The notes below the pieces were generated by a model, which worked only from the letters and a program-made list of their open reading frames with translations, did not search any database and had not been told where the DNA came from. The translations under genes and the position numbers were made by a program. From NCBI RefSeq assembly GCF_001506075.1, contig NZ_KQ947475.1, forward strand, positions 1,370,154 through 1,434,153: a DNA stretch of 64,000 nt. Direction: 5' to 3'. This stretch comes from Vibrio sp. MEBiC08052. GTDB taxonomy: Bacteria; Pseudomonadota; Gammaproteobacteria; Enterobacterales; Vibrionaceae. Below, one piece after another: positions 1-8,471 of this stretch (positions are counted from its first letter, which is position 1; the number at the start of each line of letters is the position of its first letter).

Positions 1-532
1 AAAATCATGGCACTCGGTAATGTTTTGTGAGTTTTGTGTGTTTGGCGACAGATCAGATCGCACAAACGCTACCGAGTTCCCTTCAATTTTTATCTGCCAG
101 TGATCTACATTTAGGAACAGCTATTTAGCTCTATTTTAATAAACACCAAGTCAAATTGTAGCCATTAAAACCATATTGTTTATTTACATTTTGTTACATA
201 TTGCAACATGTCACAGATGAAATCTACCTTGGAATTTAACATTTAGGGAATGCTTTTATGGAATGAAGAGTTACGTGATGAGTTTTTTATTATTGAGTTA
301 CAAGTCTGAAGTCAGATTATTCACGGTAAGGAAAGAGTCTCTTGGCTTTATGGTAGAAGAAATTTCGGTTTCGTTACCTTTCGTTACGGGGCTCATTACA
401 GGAAATATTAACGCCTATCATTCAATGGAAGGGGTGTTTTAGAAAAGCACGGCGAGTCGGATATATAACTAAACATGACTGTATAAGAATGTCTTAAAGA
501 CATCCAACTGAAATAATCACCATGAGAATATT
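1..532. other. Gene-free left edge and upstream region of the MFS gene
   Basis: I see no convincing coding frame in this AT-rich stretch on either strand. Its only notable structure is a short tandem repeat near 369-387. It presumably carries the promoter of the MFS gene that starts at 533. The ribosome-binding site of that gene is weak, with only a GAG about eight bases before the ATG. Confidence 0.6.
369..387 (+). repeat. Tandem 9-bp direct repeat (TTTCGTTAC), 10-bp period
   Basis: TTTCGTTAC occurs at 369-377 and again at 379-387, one helical turn apart and about 150 bp before the MFS start codon. The spacing is what two side-by-side regulator half-sites would have. No regulator is assigned. 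Confidence 0.45.
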
Positions 533-1762
533 ATGAAAACTTCCAATACATTAGGCGAAAAACAGATAAATAAATCTTATGTTGCTATTACTTTTGCTTT
601 GGTCCTTTCAGGTCTCTCTGAATTAGCATCAATTTATTTTATTCAGCCTCTACTTCCTTTCCTTGCGGATGAATATCATATTTCTGTCGACCATGTGAGT
701 ATTATCTTGTCGGTTGAAATGGTTTTATTAGCAATAGGTCTTCTGTTTACAGGAAGTCTCTCTGACCGATTCGGCCGGAAAAGATTAATTGTGACTTCTC
801 TGTTTTCCGGGGCGATACTGACTTGTTTTTGCTCGTTTATTACTTCCTGGAATATCCTGGTCGCGGTAATGGGACTTTTGGGGCTGACTCTCAGCGGCAT
901 CGCAGCAGCGGCAACTGCATACATCAGTGAAGAAGTGGCTCCGACAGTCGCTGGTATAGTCACCGGGTATTTTGTGTTTGGTAACTCAATGGGCGGCATG
1001 TCAGGTCGTGTCTTTGCCAGTCAGATGATTGAACATACAACGTTACATAATATTTTTTACGGATTTTCGGTATTACTATTGTGTGTTTCTGTTTTGGTGT
1101 TGGTTATTTTACCTGAATCCAAAAACTTTAAACCGACACTTAAATTGAATATGAGTTGGATGATTAACGGTATGAGTGAACACTTCAAAAATAAAATTAT
1201 TGCACCTGTTTACGGTCTGGGATTTATTATTTTTGGTTCATTTGCATCACTGTATAACTACCTGACTTTCTATGTTTCTCATAAACCGTTTAACCTGACA
1301 CATGCACAGGCCGGTTTAATTTCAATATGTTTTATCTTAAGTCTGATCACTGCTCCTCAGGCTGCGCGTCTTGCAAATAAATTTGGTGCAACTAAAGTAT
1401 TAACCGGATTATTCTCAGTGATGATCGTAGGTATGCTGTTGTCACTGACACACACACTGCCAACGTTACTTATCGGTGTTGTGATCTTTACTGGTTGTTT
1501 CTTTGGCTGCCATTCTGTATGTCTGCGTTGGGTGAACAAAAATGCGACTCATAACAGAGGTCAGGCAACGTCTCTGTATCTGTTCTGTTACTACCTGGGA
1601 GGCTCTATTCTTGGTTACTGTAACGGATATGTTTATACATATTTGGGATGGGCAGGTATGGCAACGTTTGTTATCGCTCTTTTATGTATCGGTATTTGTA
1701 TTGCAACTTATTTAAGAGCTCAGATCCTGCGTAATGATAGGCTGGTAGCAGTCAGAAGCTAG
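533..1762 (+). CDS. MFS transporter, YnfM-like
   Basis: This is a 409-residue inner-membrane transporter of the major facilitator superfamily with about twelve hydrophobic segments. The family signature after the second helix is clear: GSLSDRFGRK at residues 74-83. The stretch SGIAAAATAYISEEV and the following GNSMGGMSGR resemble E. coli YnfM and its arabinose-efflux-like relatives. The substrate cannot be read from sequence. It is followed by a strong hairpin terminator and then by a carboxylate-sensing two-component locus, so export or import of an organic acid is possible, but that is inference from position only. The start is the ATG at 533. Confidence 0.85.
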   Translation: MKTSNTLGEKQINKSYVAITFALVLSGLSELASIYFIQPLLPFLADEYHISVDHVSIILSVEMVLLAIGLLFTGSLSDRFGRKRLIVTSLFSGAILTCFCSFITSWNILVAVMGLLGLTLSGIAAAATAYISEEVAPTVAGIVTGYFVFGNSMGGMSGRVFASQMIEHTTLHNIFYGFSVLLLCVSVLVLVILPESKNFKPTLKLNMSWMINGMSEHFKNKIIAPVYGLGFIIFGSFASLYNYLTFYVSHKPFNLTHAQAGLISICFILSLITAPQAARLANKFGATKVLTGLFSVMIVGMLLSLTHTLPTLLIGVVIFTGCFFGCHSVCLRWVNKNATHNRGQATSLYLFCYYLGGSILGYCNGYVYTYLGWAGMATFVIALLCIGICIATYLRAQILRNDRLVAVRS

Positions 1763-1805
1763 TTTGGTCTAAGCGTATCCTCTTCTGGATAGTCAGACAG
1801 AATTG

Positions 1806-1842
1806 AATGTCGGTCACTCAAAACGGATGAGTGACCGACATT
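1806..1842 (+). terminator. Hairpin terminator after the MFS gene
   Basis: A perfect 14-bp stem (AATGTCGGTCACTC at 1806-1819 and its complement at 1829-1842) closes a 9-base loop and is followed by a modest T-rich run (ATTCGTTTTG). It separates the MFS gene from the sensor kinase. Confidence 0.75.
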
Positions 1843-1970
1843 ATTCGTTTTGGGTGTCTGATTCCCATCGCCCTTCCTTTTATATTTTTATCACCAGATT
1901 TTTACGATGAATGACACTAACAATTTAGTTCATTAAAACTATTTTTAATTTTTCACATTAAACAGATAAG

Positions 1971-1976
1971 TATAAT
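1971..1976 (+). promoter_or_regulatory. Possible -10 box (TATAAT) of the sensor kinase gene
   Basis: A consensus TATAAT lies 44 bp before the preferred kinase start, in a very AT-rich stretch. No good -35 element sits at the ideal distance, so the assignment is tentative. Confidence 0.35.
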
Positions 1977-2019
1977 AGGGTATCATCACGATTTGGAAAA
2001 GCGTTCAGCCGAGGGGGGA

Positions 2020-3660
2020 ATGGTGGTAAAAAATATTACCTACCTTAGAAAAAGGTCTTATTACTTTAAACTGGTAGTGACCATTAATATTGTTTGCTTT
2101 GTCGGTTTAGTTCTGGTTGCCCTTAATCTCTATAACCGAAATTTCTCTGAAAATCTTCACGAATTGAAAAACTACGGGTTATCTCAGGCAAGAGTAATTG
2201 CTCATGATCCGTTATTGTCTGAACAGGTATTCAAAAAAAACATCAGACAGCTGACCGCGATTGCTCAAAAGTATCAATGGGGGGCTGAAATTGAGTACAT
2301 ATCTATCTCAAACACTCATGGTATCCGGTTATTTCATAGTAAAGGCTATGGAATTGGTCAGAAAATTCATTCTAATAAAATTGGTGAGATTGCGCAGGGA
2401 AGGGAAATTTCAGATGTAAGTCAGGGGTTGTATGGCCGGGTATTGGTAAAAGCCCGGGTACCGATTTTTTATCATGGTCAGTTTATCGGAATTGTTTCTA
2501 CCGGTATCTCTTACCCTAAATTCATTGAAAAACAAAAAAAAGATCTGAATGAAATTGCGATTTTGTTTATTGCTGTCTGGTTCATTAATCTAGGGGTGAG
2601 TTATTTATTAATCCGAAGCTTACGTTACCGGTTAAACTTAATGACACCAGAGCAGATAGAAAAAGGCTTTGTTTATCGTCAGTATATTCTTGATTCCGTT
2701 TATGAGGGGATTGTCGCTGTCAACAAAGAAGATAATATCGTTTTGATTAATGATGCTGCAATGGCATATCTGGATATTCTTGATGAGGATATCCGAGGGA
2801 AACCCATTTCTGATTATATCTTTAATACGGACTTTTTTAGCAGTGACAGTCTTGAAGAGCTGAAAGACGAAACCATTCTTTGTAATGGCCATTCTCTGAT
2901 TGCAACCCGTAAACCCATATACGATAAATTGGGTAATGAGCTCGGTTTAGTTGTGAGTTTTCGTATTAATACGATGCAAAATGAACTGGAAAACAAAATG
3001 AACCAGTTTGCGAAGGATAAAGACAATCTCAGAGCGATCATTCATGAGTTTAACAACCAGATGTCTGTGATTTATGGCTTACTTGAGATGAAACGTTATG
3101 ACAGTGTATTGCAATACATTGATACGGAATTTTCGACACGCCAGAATGATGTCCGTGAAATCTCAAAAATGTTACCAGTTCCTGATCTTGCGGCAATGTT
3201 CCTGAGTAAAAAAGTCCGGGCGAAAGAGCTGAATATTACGCTTGAAATCGATCCGATGAGTCGTATTGACGGTAAGCTGTTACCAATTGATATACAGGAC
3301 ATAACTTGTATTATTGGCAATTTAATTAGTAATGCTTTTGAGGAGATAGTTAACAGTAACGCAGAGCAACGGGTTGTCAGTTTGTATGTCTATCAAAGTG
3401 ATGAGTTTATTATTGAAGTTGCAGATAGTGGCAGAGGGGTTGCCGAAGAAGACGCGGACAAAATTTTTGAGCGTGGTGTCACTTCGAAAGATGGTGATAA
3501 TCACGGTATTGGTTTGCACCTTGTTAAAACTCTGGTTGAGCAGGGCGGAGGGCGAATTGTGATTGAAGAATCAGATTTTGGCGGTGCTTTATTTATGGTG
3601 TTTATTCCGTTAAAAAATTGTTCTATATCAAAACAATCTACACATGTCGAAATTCATTAA
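2020..3660 (+). CDS. Sensor histidine kinase, CitA/DcuS family
   Basis: This is a membrane sensor kinase of about 546 residues of the kind that detects citrate or C4-dicarboxylates. An N-terminal helix and a second one near residues 178-200 flank a periplasmic PAS-like sensor domain. A cytoplasmic PAS domain follows at about 220-320. The Spo0B-type dimerisation box HEFNNQ carries the likely phospho-accepting His342. The ATPase domain has NLISNAFEE (near 434), ADSGRGV and HGIGLHLV (near 496). The start is uncertain. An in-frame TTG at 1993 would lengthen it by nine residues, while the ATG at 2020 or GTG at 2023 follow a purine-rich GAGGGGGGA. Its partner regulator is encoded convergently at 5381-6067, beyond the transporter. 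Confidence 0.88.
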   Translation: MVVKNITYLRKRSYYFKLVVTINIVCFVGLVLVALNLYNRNFSENLHELKNYGLSQARVIAHDPLLSEQVFKKNIRQLTAIAQKYQWGAEIEYISISNTHGIRLFHSKGYGIGQKIHSNKIGEIAQGREISDVSQGLYGRVLVKARVPIFYHGQFIGIVSTGISYPKFIEKQKKDLNEIAILFIAVWFINLGVSYLLIRSLRYRLNLMTPEQIEKGFVYRQYILDSVYEGIVAVNKEDNIVLINDAAMAYLDILDEDIRGKPISDYIFNTDFFSSDSLEELKDETILCNGHSLIATRKPIYDKLGNELGLVVSFRINTMQNELENKMNQFAKDKDNLRAIIHEFNNQMSVIYGLLEMKRYDSVLQYIDTEFSTRQNDVREISKMLPVPDLAAMFLSKKVRAKELNITLEIDPMSRIDGKLLPIDIQDITCIIGNLISNAFEEIVNSNAEQRVVSLYVYQSDEFIIEVADSGRGVAEEDADKIFERGVTSKDGDNHGIGLHLVKTLVEQGGGRIVIEESDFGGALFMVFIPLKNCSISKQSTHVEIH

Positions 3661-3812
3661 TTTACTGATTAGTTATTAAATTGAATTAAAATCATTAAAC
3701 TCATATTGTTAATTTTCATTTGACTGTTCAAAGTTTACCGTCACAGATGTGGTTCTTATTGAAACTTAGTATTAGCTCAGTTAGTTATTTTAATGTTGAG
3801 AGCGAAAAAACT

Positions 3813-5255
3813 ATGACTTCGACACTGATGAGCGAAAGTCTCGAACGAGAACCCTTGATTAACAAGAAATTGTTACCCATATTATTGGTTGTTATTGTTC
3901 CACTTCTGTTTTATACATCACCAGCCCCGGAAGGTTTATCTGTTCAGGGATGGCATTTATGTGGATTATTTGTCACGACAATCCTCGGATTAATATTTAA
4001 ACCTTTTCCTGCCCCTGTTATTTTATTATCTGTTATTTCGGTTATCGGTCTTACCGGTGGGAATACGAAGCTGGTGTTAAGTGGATATTCATCTACGACA
4101 ACCTGGATCGTATTTTCTGCGTTAATTATGAGTAACGCGATTCTGGTCACCGGTCTGGGAAAACGGATTGGATATATTCTGATTGATAGGTTCGGAAGAA
4201 CCAGTCTGAGACTAGGATATGTTCTGGCAATGCTGGACTTAATTATAGCACCATGTACACCATCGATTACGGCAAGAGCCGGTGGTATTGTCTTCTCTGT
4301 GGCGAAAAGTATTTCAGCTTCTCTGAACTCCTATCCGGATTCAGGTGCCAGGAAAATTGGTTCTTATTTGATGATGAACTCGTTTTTAAATACCAAATCA
4401 ACAGCTTATGTTTTCTTAACTGCGGCTGCACCAAACCTTCTGATTTTGCCGTTTATTAAAGACATTCTTGGCGTTGATCTGACATGGACAAGCTGGTTCC
4501 TTAGTGCCGTTGTTCCTGGCATGGTCATGCTTCTTCTTACTCCGCTGATTATCTACTTGATTTATCCACCGGAAGAGAAAAAAATCGATAATAAGCGCAT
4601 TGCCAAAGAAGGTCTGAAAGAGCTTGGTGCTTTTAGTAAAAGAGAAAAAGTGCTGAGTGTTATTTTCATACTGGCTTTAGCTGGCTGGGTTATGGGCTCT
4701 GTATTCCATCTGAGTGCAGCGGTTGTTGCGATAGCAGCATTTATGCTAATAATCATCTGTGGTGTTATGTCCTGGGATGAAGTCTTACAGGCTAAAGGCG
4801 CATGGACTGTGCTTGTCTGGTTTGGTGGTATCATCGGGTTGTCTGCTTCTCTGAAAGCAGAAGGCTTCTTCTCCTGGCTTGGCTCATTGCTGAATAATCT
4901 GGCCAGTACCGATACTAACTCTACACTGGCCCTTATGCTGATTGTATTGTGTAGTGTGTTGGTTCGTTATTTCATTGTTTCCGGTTCTGCATACGTTGTA
5001 TCGATGGTTCCCGTGTTCTTTACGCTGGGGCTGCTGATGGGGGTTTCTCCTGGCCTGTTAGCCATCGCACTGGCATGTTCGACTGTTTATGGGAGTGGTA
5101 TTACTCACTATAGTAGTGCTGCCGGACCAATTATCTTTAGTGAAAACTATGTACCGCTGAAAAACTGGTGGACAGTCGGGGCCGTGATTACTTTCACTAA
5201 CTATGCGATTAACATGACATTAGGTCTATGGTGGTGGAATATGCTCGGGCTATAG
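3813..5255 (+). CDS. DASS-family di/tricarboxylate transporter, CitT/YbhI-like
   Basis: This is a polytopic inner-membrane carrier of 480 residues, the usual length for the divalent anion:Na+ symporter (DASS) family, which includes CitT, TtdT and YbhI. There are more than ten hydrophobic segments. The helix-breaking, Ser/Thr-rich signatures typical of the family are present, for example PCTPSITARAGGI and the C-terminal STVYGSGITHYSSAAGPI. The frame is open upstream to a TTG at 3720, but the ATG at 3813 (MTSTLMSES) gives the normal length. It lies between the sensor kinase and the response regulator, and E. coli ybhI lies beside a PrpF-like gene as here. Both facts support uptake or exchange of a carboxylate such as citrate, tartrate or an aconitate derivative. 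Confidence 0.85.
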   Translation: MTSTLMSESLEREPLINKKLLPILLVVIVPLLFYTSPAPEGLSVQGWHLCGLFVTTILGLIFKPFPAPVILLSVISVIGLTGGNTKLVLSGYSSTTTWIVFSALIMSNAILVTGLGKRIGYILIDRFGRTSLRLGYVLAMLDLIIAPCTPSITARAGGIVFSVAKSISASLNSYPDSGARKIGSYLMMNSFLNTKSTAYVFLTAAAPNLLILPFIKDILGVDLTWTSWFLSAVVPGMVMLLLTPLIIYLIYPPEEKKIDNKRIAKEGLKELGAFSKREKVLSVIFILALAGWVMGSVFHLSAAVVAIAAFMLIIICGVMSWDEVLQAKGAWTVLVWFGGIIGLSASLKAEGFFSWLGSLLNNLASTDTNSTLALMLIVLCSVLVRYFIVSGSAYVVSMVPVFFTLGLLMGVSPGLLAIALACSTVYGSGITHYSSAAGPIIFSENYVPLKNWWTVGAVITFTNYAINMTLGLWWWNMLGL

Positions 5256-5294
5256 GTTTTTCGTCTGAGTCATATTTATCGGTTCAGATAAATC

Positions 5295-5351
5295 AAAAAA
5301 GCTGCTCGGTTGATATCTCGTTTTAGATGATAAATCCCGGGCAGCTTTTTA
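5295..5351. terminator. Bidirectional terminator between the transporter and the response regulator
   Basis: AAAAAAGCTGCTCGG at 5295-5309 pairs with CCGGGCAGCTTTTT near 5337-5350 around a loop that can itself fold. Both ends carry A/T runs, so the hairpin can serve both convergent genes. Confidence 0.75.
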
Positions 5352-5380
5352 TCTGACTGACGAAAAGAAAAATGTGTCAA

Positions 5381-6067
5381 TCAGGTGACGGCTTTGCTGA
5401 AGAATCGTTGAGGTCGGCCCACTTTTCCGTGTTGTATGGTCGCTTTTAAATATCCGCTGCTGACCGCGTATTCAAGATACCTTCTGGCAGTTGTCCGGCT
5501 GACTGAGGCTTCGACACTGACCTGCTCAGAGGTGTATATCTGGTCTTTTGAAAATACAACCAGAATTTGCTGCAAGGTTATTTCATCGATGCCTTTGGGA
5601 TGTCTTACGGCTTCTTCTAAGTTATGGTGTTTATTGTACATTTTCTTGATGAAACTTTGGTCAATCTGGCCGCTTTCATTCAGACTGATTTCTTTATGGA
5701 ACTGAGAGTAGCGTCCCAGAGTTTCAGAAATCTGATCCAGAGAAAATGGTTTGATGATGTAGTCAAAAGCACCTAGGCGAATGGCGTTTGTCGCCGTTTC
5801 AATATCATTTGCTGCAGTAATAAAGATGACATCAATGTTGCTACCCTGAGAACGAAGCTTTCGGAAAAATTCAATACCGGTTCCGCCTGGTAAGTAGTTG
5901 TCCAGTATGATCAGTTTCACTGAAAAGTGGTTGAGCATCATTCTGGCATCAGCAAGTGATTTGGCTATGCCTACAACTCTGAATGGATATATTTGAGAAA
6001 TATGGTCAGATAATAGGCCCGAAATTTCTTTAATATCCTCAACGATTAATAAATCAATTTTGTTCAT
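5381..6067 (-). CDS. Response regulator, CitB/DcuR family
   Basis: This 228-residue cytoplasmic regulator is the natural partner of the CitA/DcuS-like kinase. The receiver domain (about 1-120) shows acidic residues E10 and D11, phospho-acceptor D56 in LIILDNYLPG, T84 and K106 in YIIKPF. The C-terminal part has a helix-turn-helix of the CitB/DcuR/MalR type, visible in YTSEQVSVEASVSRTTARRY. It is transcribed towards the transporter gene and shares a bidirectional terminator with it. This split arrangement is less common than a kinase-regulator operon. Likely targets are the transporter and the PrpF-like gene, but no binding site is evident. Confidence 0.87.
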   Translation of the reverse strand: MNKIDLLIVEDIKEISGLLSDHISQIYPFRVVGIAKSLADARMMLNHFSVKLIILDNYLPGGTGIEFFRKLRSQGSNIDVIFITAANDIETATNAIRLGAFDYIIKPFSLDQISETLGRYSQFHKEISLNESGQIDQSFIKKMYNKHHNLEEAVRHPKGIDEITLQQILVVFSKDQIYTSEQVSVEASVSRTTARRYLEYAVSSGYLKATIQHGKVGRPQRFFSKAVT

Positions 6068-6414
6068 AGAGTAATTTAGCCTTGACTAAAATTGATGAAA
6101 CTACCGGGTAACTTTTTCATTATAAATGATAAAAATCACAATAAAATAGATACAAAATAAAGGAAATGAGCGAGGGCAAAATAATAGTATTTTTTAAAAT
6201 TAAGATCTAGTGATGTTGAACCGCCTCTCGCTGGGTGGCTTTGTGACGAGACTTAATTCAGTCATAAAACCCATTTCGAGAAACCCGAACACCTCAGTAT
6301 GCAAATAAAACAAATAAACAGAAAGCATAAAAGATGTTTGGGCATCAATTCGTCACCATCTAGGTTCGATGTTTCGCGAAGTCGGTAGCGGCCTCTTTTT
6401 GATTGAAGATATCA
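6068..6414. other. Gene-free stretch between the PrpF-like gene and the response regulator
   Basis: This is 347 bp without a coding frame. The half next to the regulator is strongly AT-rich and should hold its promoter. I see no clear terminator after the PrpF-like gene and no RNA gene. Confidence 0.5.
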
Positions 6415-7473
6415 TCAGAGCGATAGGATACCATCAAGAATTTTTTTAGCGGTTCTGACCAGCGAAACGGACGACACTTTGCCATTTTTTCGGGCGACTT
6501 TCAGATCAATGAAGCCAGATGGGTGCTCAATACAACAGTCAACGAGCTCAGCGTTTTGCTGAAGTAAGTCGTAGCTGACTGTTCCTGGATGGCACAGTGA
6601 CATGGTTAATGCGATACTCCCGGTCACTGCAATCGCTTTATGGCATGTTCTCGGCACATAGTAACGCGCGTTAATGGTGCCTCTATCCGTTGCTGGTTTT
6701 GAAACCAGAATTGGTTTGGGAATGACTTTGTCAGATACGTCGCCCAGTCCCATCATTTCACCGGCCTGACGTCGTAAAGCTTCCAGTTTTTGGGTGAATT
6801 CAGTATCGGCATCCAGTTCTGCCGGTTTCTCGTGACCTGTTTTCCCAAATTGGGCTGCATCAACAATCATGACTGGAATGGCTGCGTCAATGCAGGTCAT
6901 ATTGTAATCAGCGACTTTGTCCTGCACATTGCCTGTCGGGAATAATTTCCCTGTTTTTGCACCTGCCACATCAAGAAAACTCAACTCGATAGGCGCACCC
7001 GGGCTGTTGACTCCGCTAATGTAAGTATCACCGTTATAGTTCACTTGACCGTTTGGTGTTTCAATTGTTGCATGGATAATTTTGTTGGTATTTAAATTGC
7101 GGATGCGAATCGTTGTTTTGTCACCATTTGCTTTGACTAAACCTTTTTCCAGTGCAAAAGGGCCGACACCGGAAAGGATATTTCCACAGTTGGGGGAAAA
7201 ATCCACTTTTTTTTCTGTGATACCGACCTGTGCAAACAGATAATCGACATCGGCACTTGGGTCGGAAGATCGTCCGACAATAGCTACTTTACTGGTCAGA
7301 CTGTTTCCGCCACCAATGCCTTCAATTTGCAGCTCATGGCCTGAGCCCATTACTTTTTCCAGAATTTCAGCGAGTGCTTCCCGGTCTTCAGGTAAATCTG
7401 AAGCAAGGAAGTAAGGACCGCGTGAAGTGCCGCCACGCATCATTGTAAAAGGTAGTTGAGTTAGCTGAGTCAT
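6415..7473 (-). CDS. PrpF/GalD-family isomerase (4-oxalomesaconate tautomerase or 2-methylaconitate isomerase like)
   Basis: This 352-residue protein belongs to the PrpF fold family, which moves double bonds in unsaturated di/tricarboxylic acids. Members include 2-methylaconitate cis-trans isomerase PrpF and 4-oxalomesaconate tautomerase GalD. The N-terminal MRGGTSRGPYF signature and the DFSPNCGNILSGVGPFA motif, with its conserved cysteine, are typical. No methylcitrate or gallate pathway genes lie nearby, so the exact substrate is open. The neighbouring carboxylate transporter and sensor suggest processing of an imported aconitate-like acid, as proposed for the E. coli ybhH-ybhI pair. A good AGAGAGG ribosome-binding site precedes the ATG at 7473. 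Confidence 0.82.
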   Translation of the reverse strand: MTQLTQLPFTMMRGGTSRGPYFLASDLPEDREALAEILEKVMGSGHELQIEGIGGGNSLTSKVAIVGRSSDPSADVDYLFAQVGITEKKVDFSPNCGNILSGVGPFALEKGLVKANGDKTTIRIRNLNTNKIIHATIETPNGQVNYNGDTYISGVNSPGAPIELSFLDVAGAKTGKLFPTGNVQDKVADYNMTCIDAAIPVMIVDAAQFGKTGHEKPAELDADTEFTQKLEALRRQAGEMMGLGDVSDKVIPKPILVSKPATDRGTINARYYVPRTCHKAIAVTGSIALTMSLCHPGTVSYDLLQQNAELVDCCIEHPSGFIDLKVARKNGKVSSVSLVRTAKKILDGILSL

Positions 7474-8471
7474 AGGACCTCTCTTGTTATTCAGTCATAA
7501 GACTGATCTTCTGATAAACGGGAAAAAATATGTGAGAAGGTCTGAAGGGCGTTGAGTAAATTTAAAAAACAGTATGGATATAATGAACAAAATTATTGGG
7601 ATAGTATGATGACTGAGTGGTTCTCTTGGTTCAGGATTGATTTGAATGGCGTGAAGCATAACAAAAGCCCAAGGGCGGTTTTTTCAGGATTGATTGAGCG
7701 GCAGCGAATCAATCTGACACATAATAGATGCGTATATACTGTTTTGATAAATGAGTCAGACTGCGTATTTGATATTATTGTCATCTATAAACGGCATGAA
7801 TTTGAGCTTGGCCACCTTGGATGATTCACTTATCTTTGGAATAGAACGGACTATCAACTCAAGTTAAACTTCAACATAAAAACACTTCATCAATATTAAA
7901 TTCGGTGATGCAGAATTGTTATTTGGGATTTAAATCTCCGCACCCTAATCGTTATTTTGTTTATTACCAATTAAAGGCCATCGTTATTCGAACGACACCA
8001 CAGTAACGTGATTCTCACCATATTATAATAATAATGAATGATTTACTGGCATTGGATAAGTGTTGAAGCTCGACTTTGGCGCTTGTTCTCTATGGACGGA
8101 TATTTACAAAAAAAACCATCATTCGTGTTGTTTTTACTGCCGTATCGGCAGCCCGGATACATGATCATTGCCCCAGAGGCGTTCCAGAAAAAATCGGTTA
8201 TGCCATGAGTAAAAGCATTTGTCGTCTTTGGTCGTAGGAGGGCATCTTAGAAGAAGTGGCTGGTAATACCGAGATGAATGGCCAAGTTATTATCGACGTT
8301 AAAGGCTTGTATTATTTTATTGATCACATTGGTTTTTACTTTCGTAAGGTCATAAACCAAGTGGCGTCCGCTTAAGTTGTTCGGTTGCAATCGAGCCTAT
8401 TTACGATAACGCCAATGGTGCTTTAGCACGCGTTATTCTGGGTGTTATACAACTTATAAAGGAAAATATAA
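7474..8471. other. Gene-poor stretch with a degenerate repeat copy
   Basis: About 1 kb separates the PrpF-like gene from the arabinofuranosidase. A 90-codon frame at 7552-7824 overlaps a decayed copy of the dispersed repeat seen at 60-63 kb and is probably not a gene. From about 8090 to 8400 there are short open stretches in several frames, such as one encoding NGQVIIDVKGLYYF, that may be remains of a disrupted gene. I cannot identify it. The promoter of the enzyme gene should lie just before 8460. Confidence 0.5.
7596..7740 (+). repeat. Degenerate copy of the ~450-bp dispersed repeat
   Basis: The segment around 7640-7665 (TTGATTTGAATGGCGTGAAG) matches the partial copy near 60640. The segment around 7681-7720 (TTTTCAGGATTGATTGAGC followed by GCGAATCAATCTGAC) matches the complete copy at 63070-63105. 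Both ends are missing or unrecognisable. Confidence 0.5.

Noticed and set aside
7552..7824. A 90-codon plus-strand frame after the PrpF-like gene
   Set aside because: Much of it overlaps a decayed copy of the dispersed repeat, it has no proper ribosome-binding site and it shows no domain.
8090..8460. A transposase or regulator pseudogene upstream of the arabinofuranosidase
   Set aside because: Short open pieces exist in several frames, but none resembles a known family closely enough to call.
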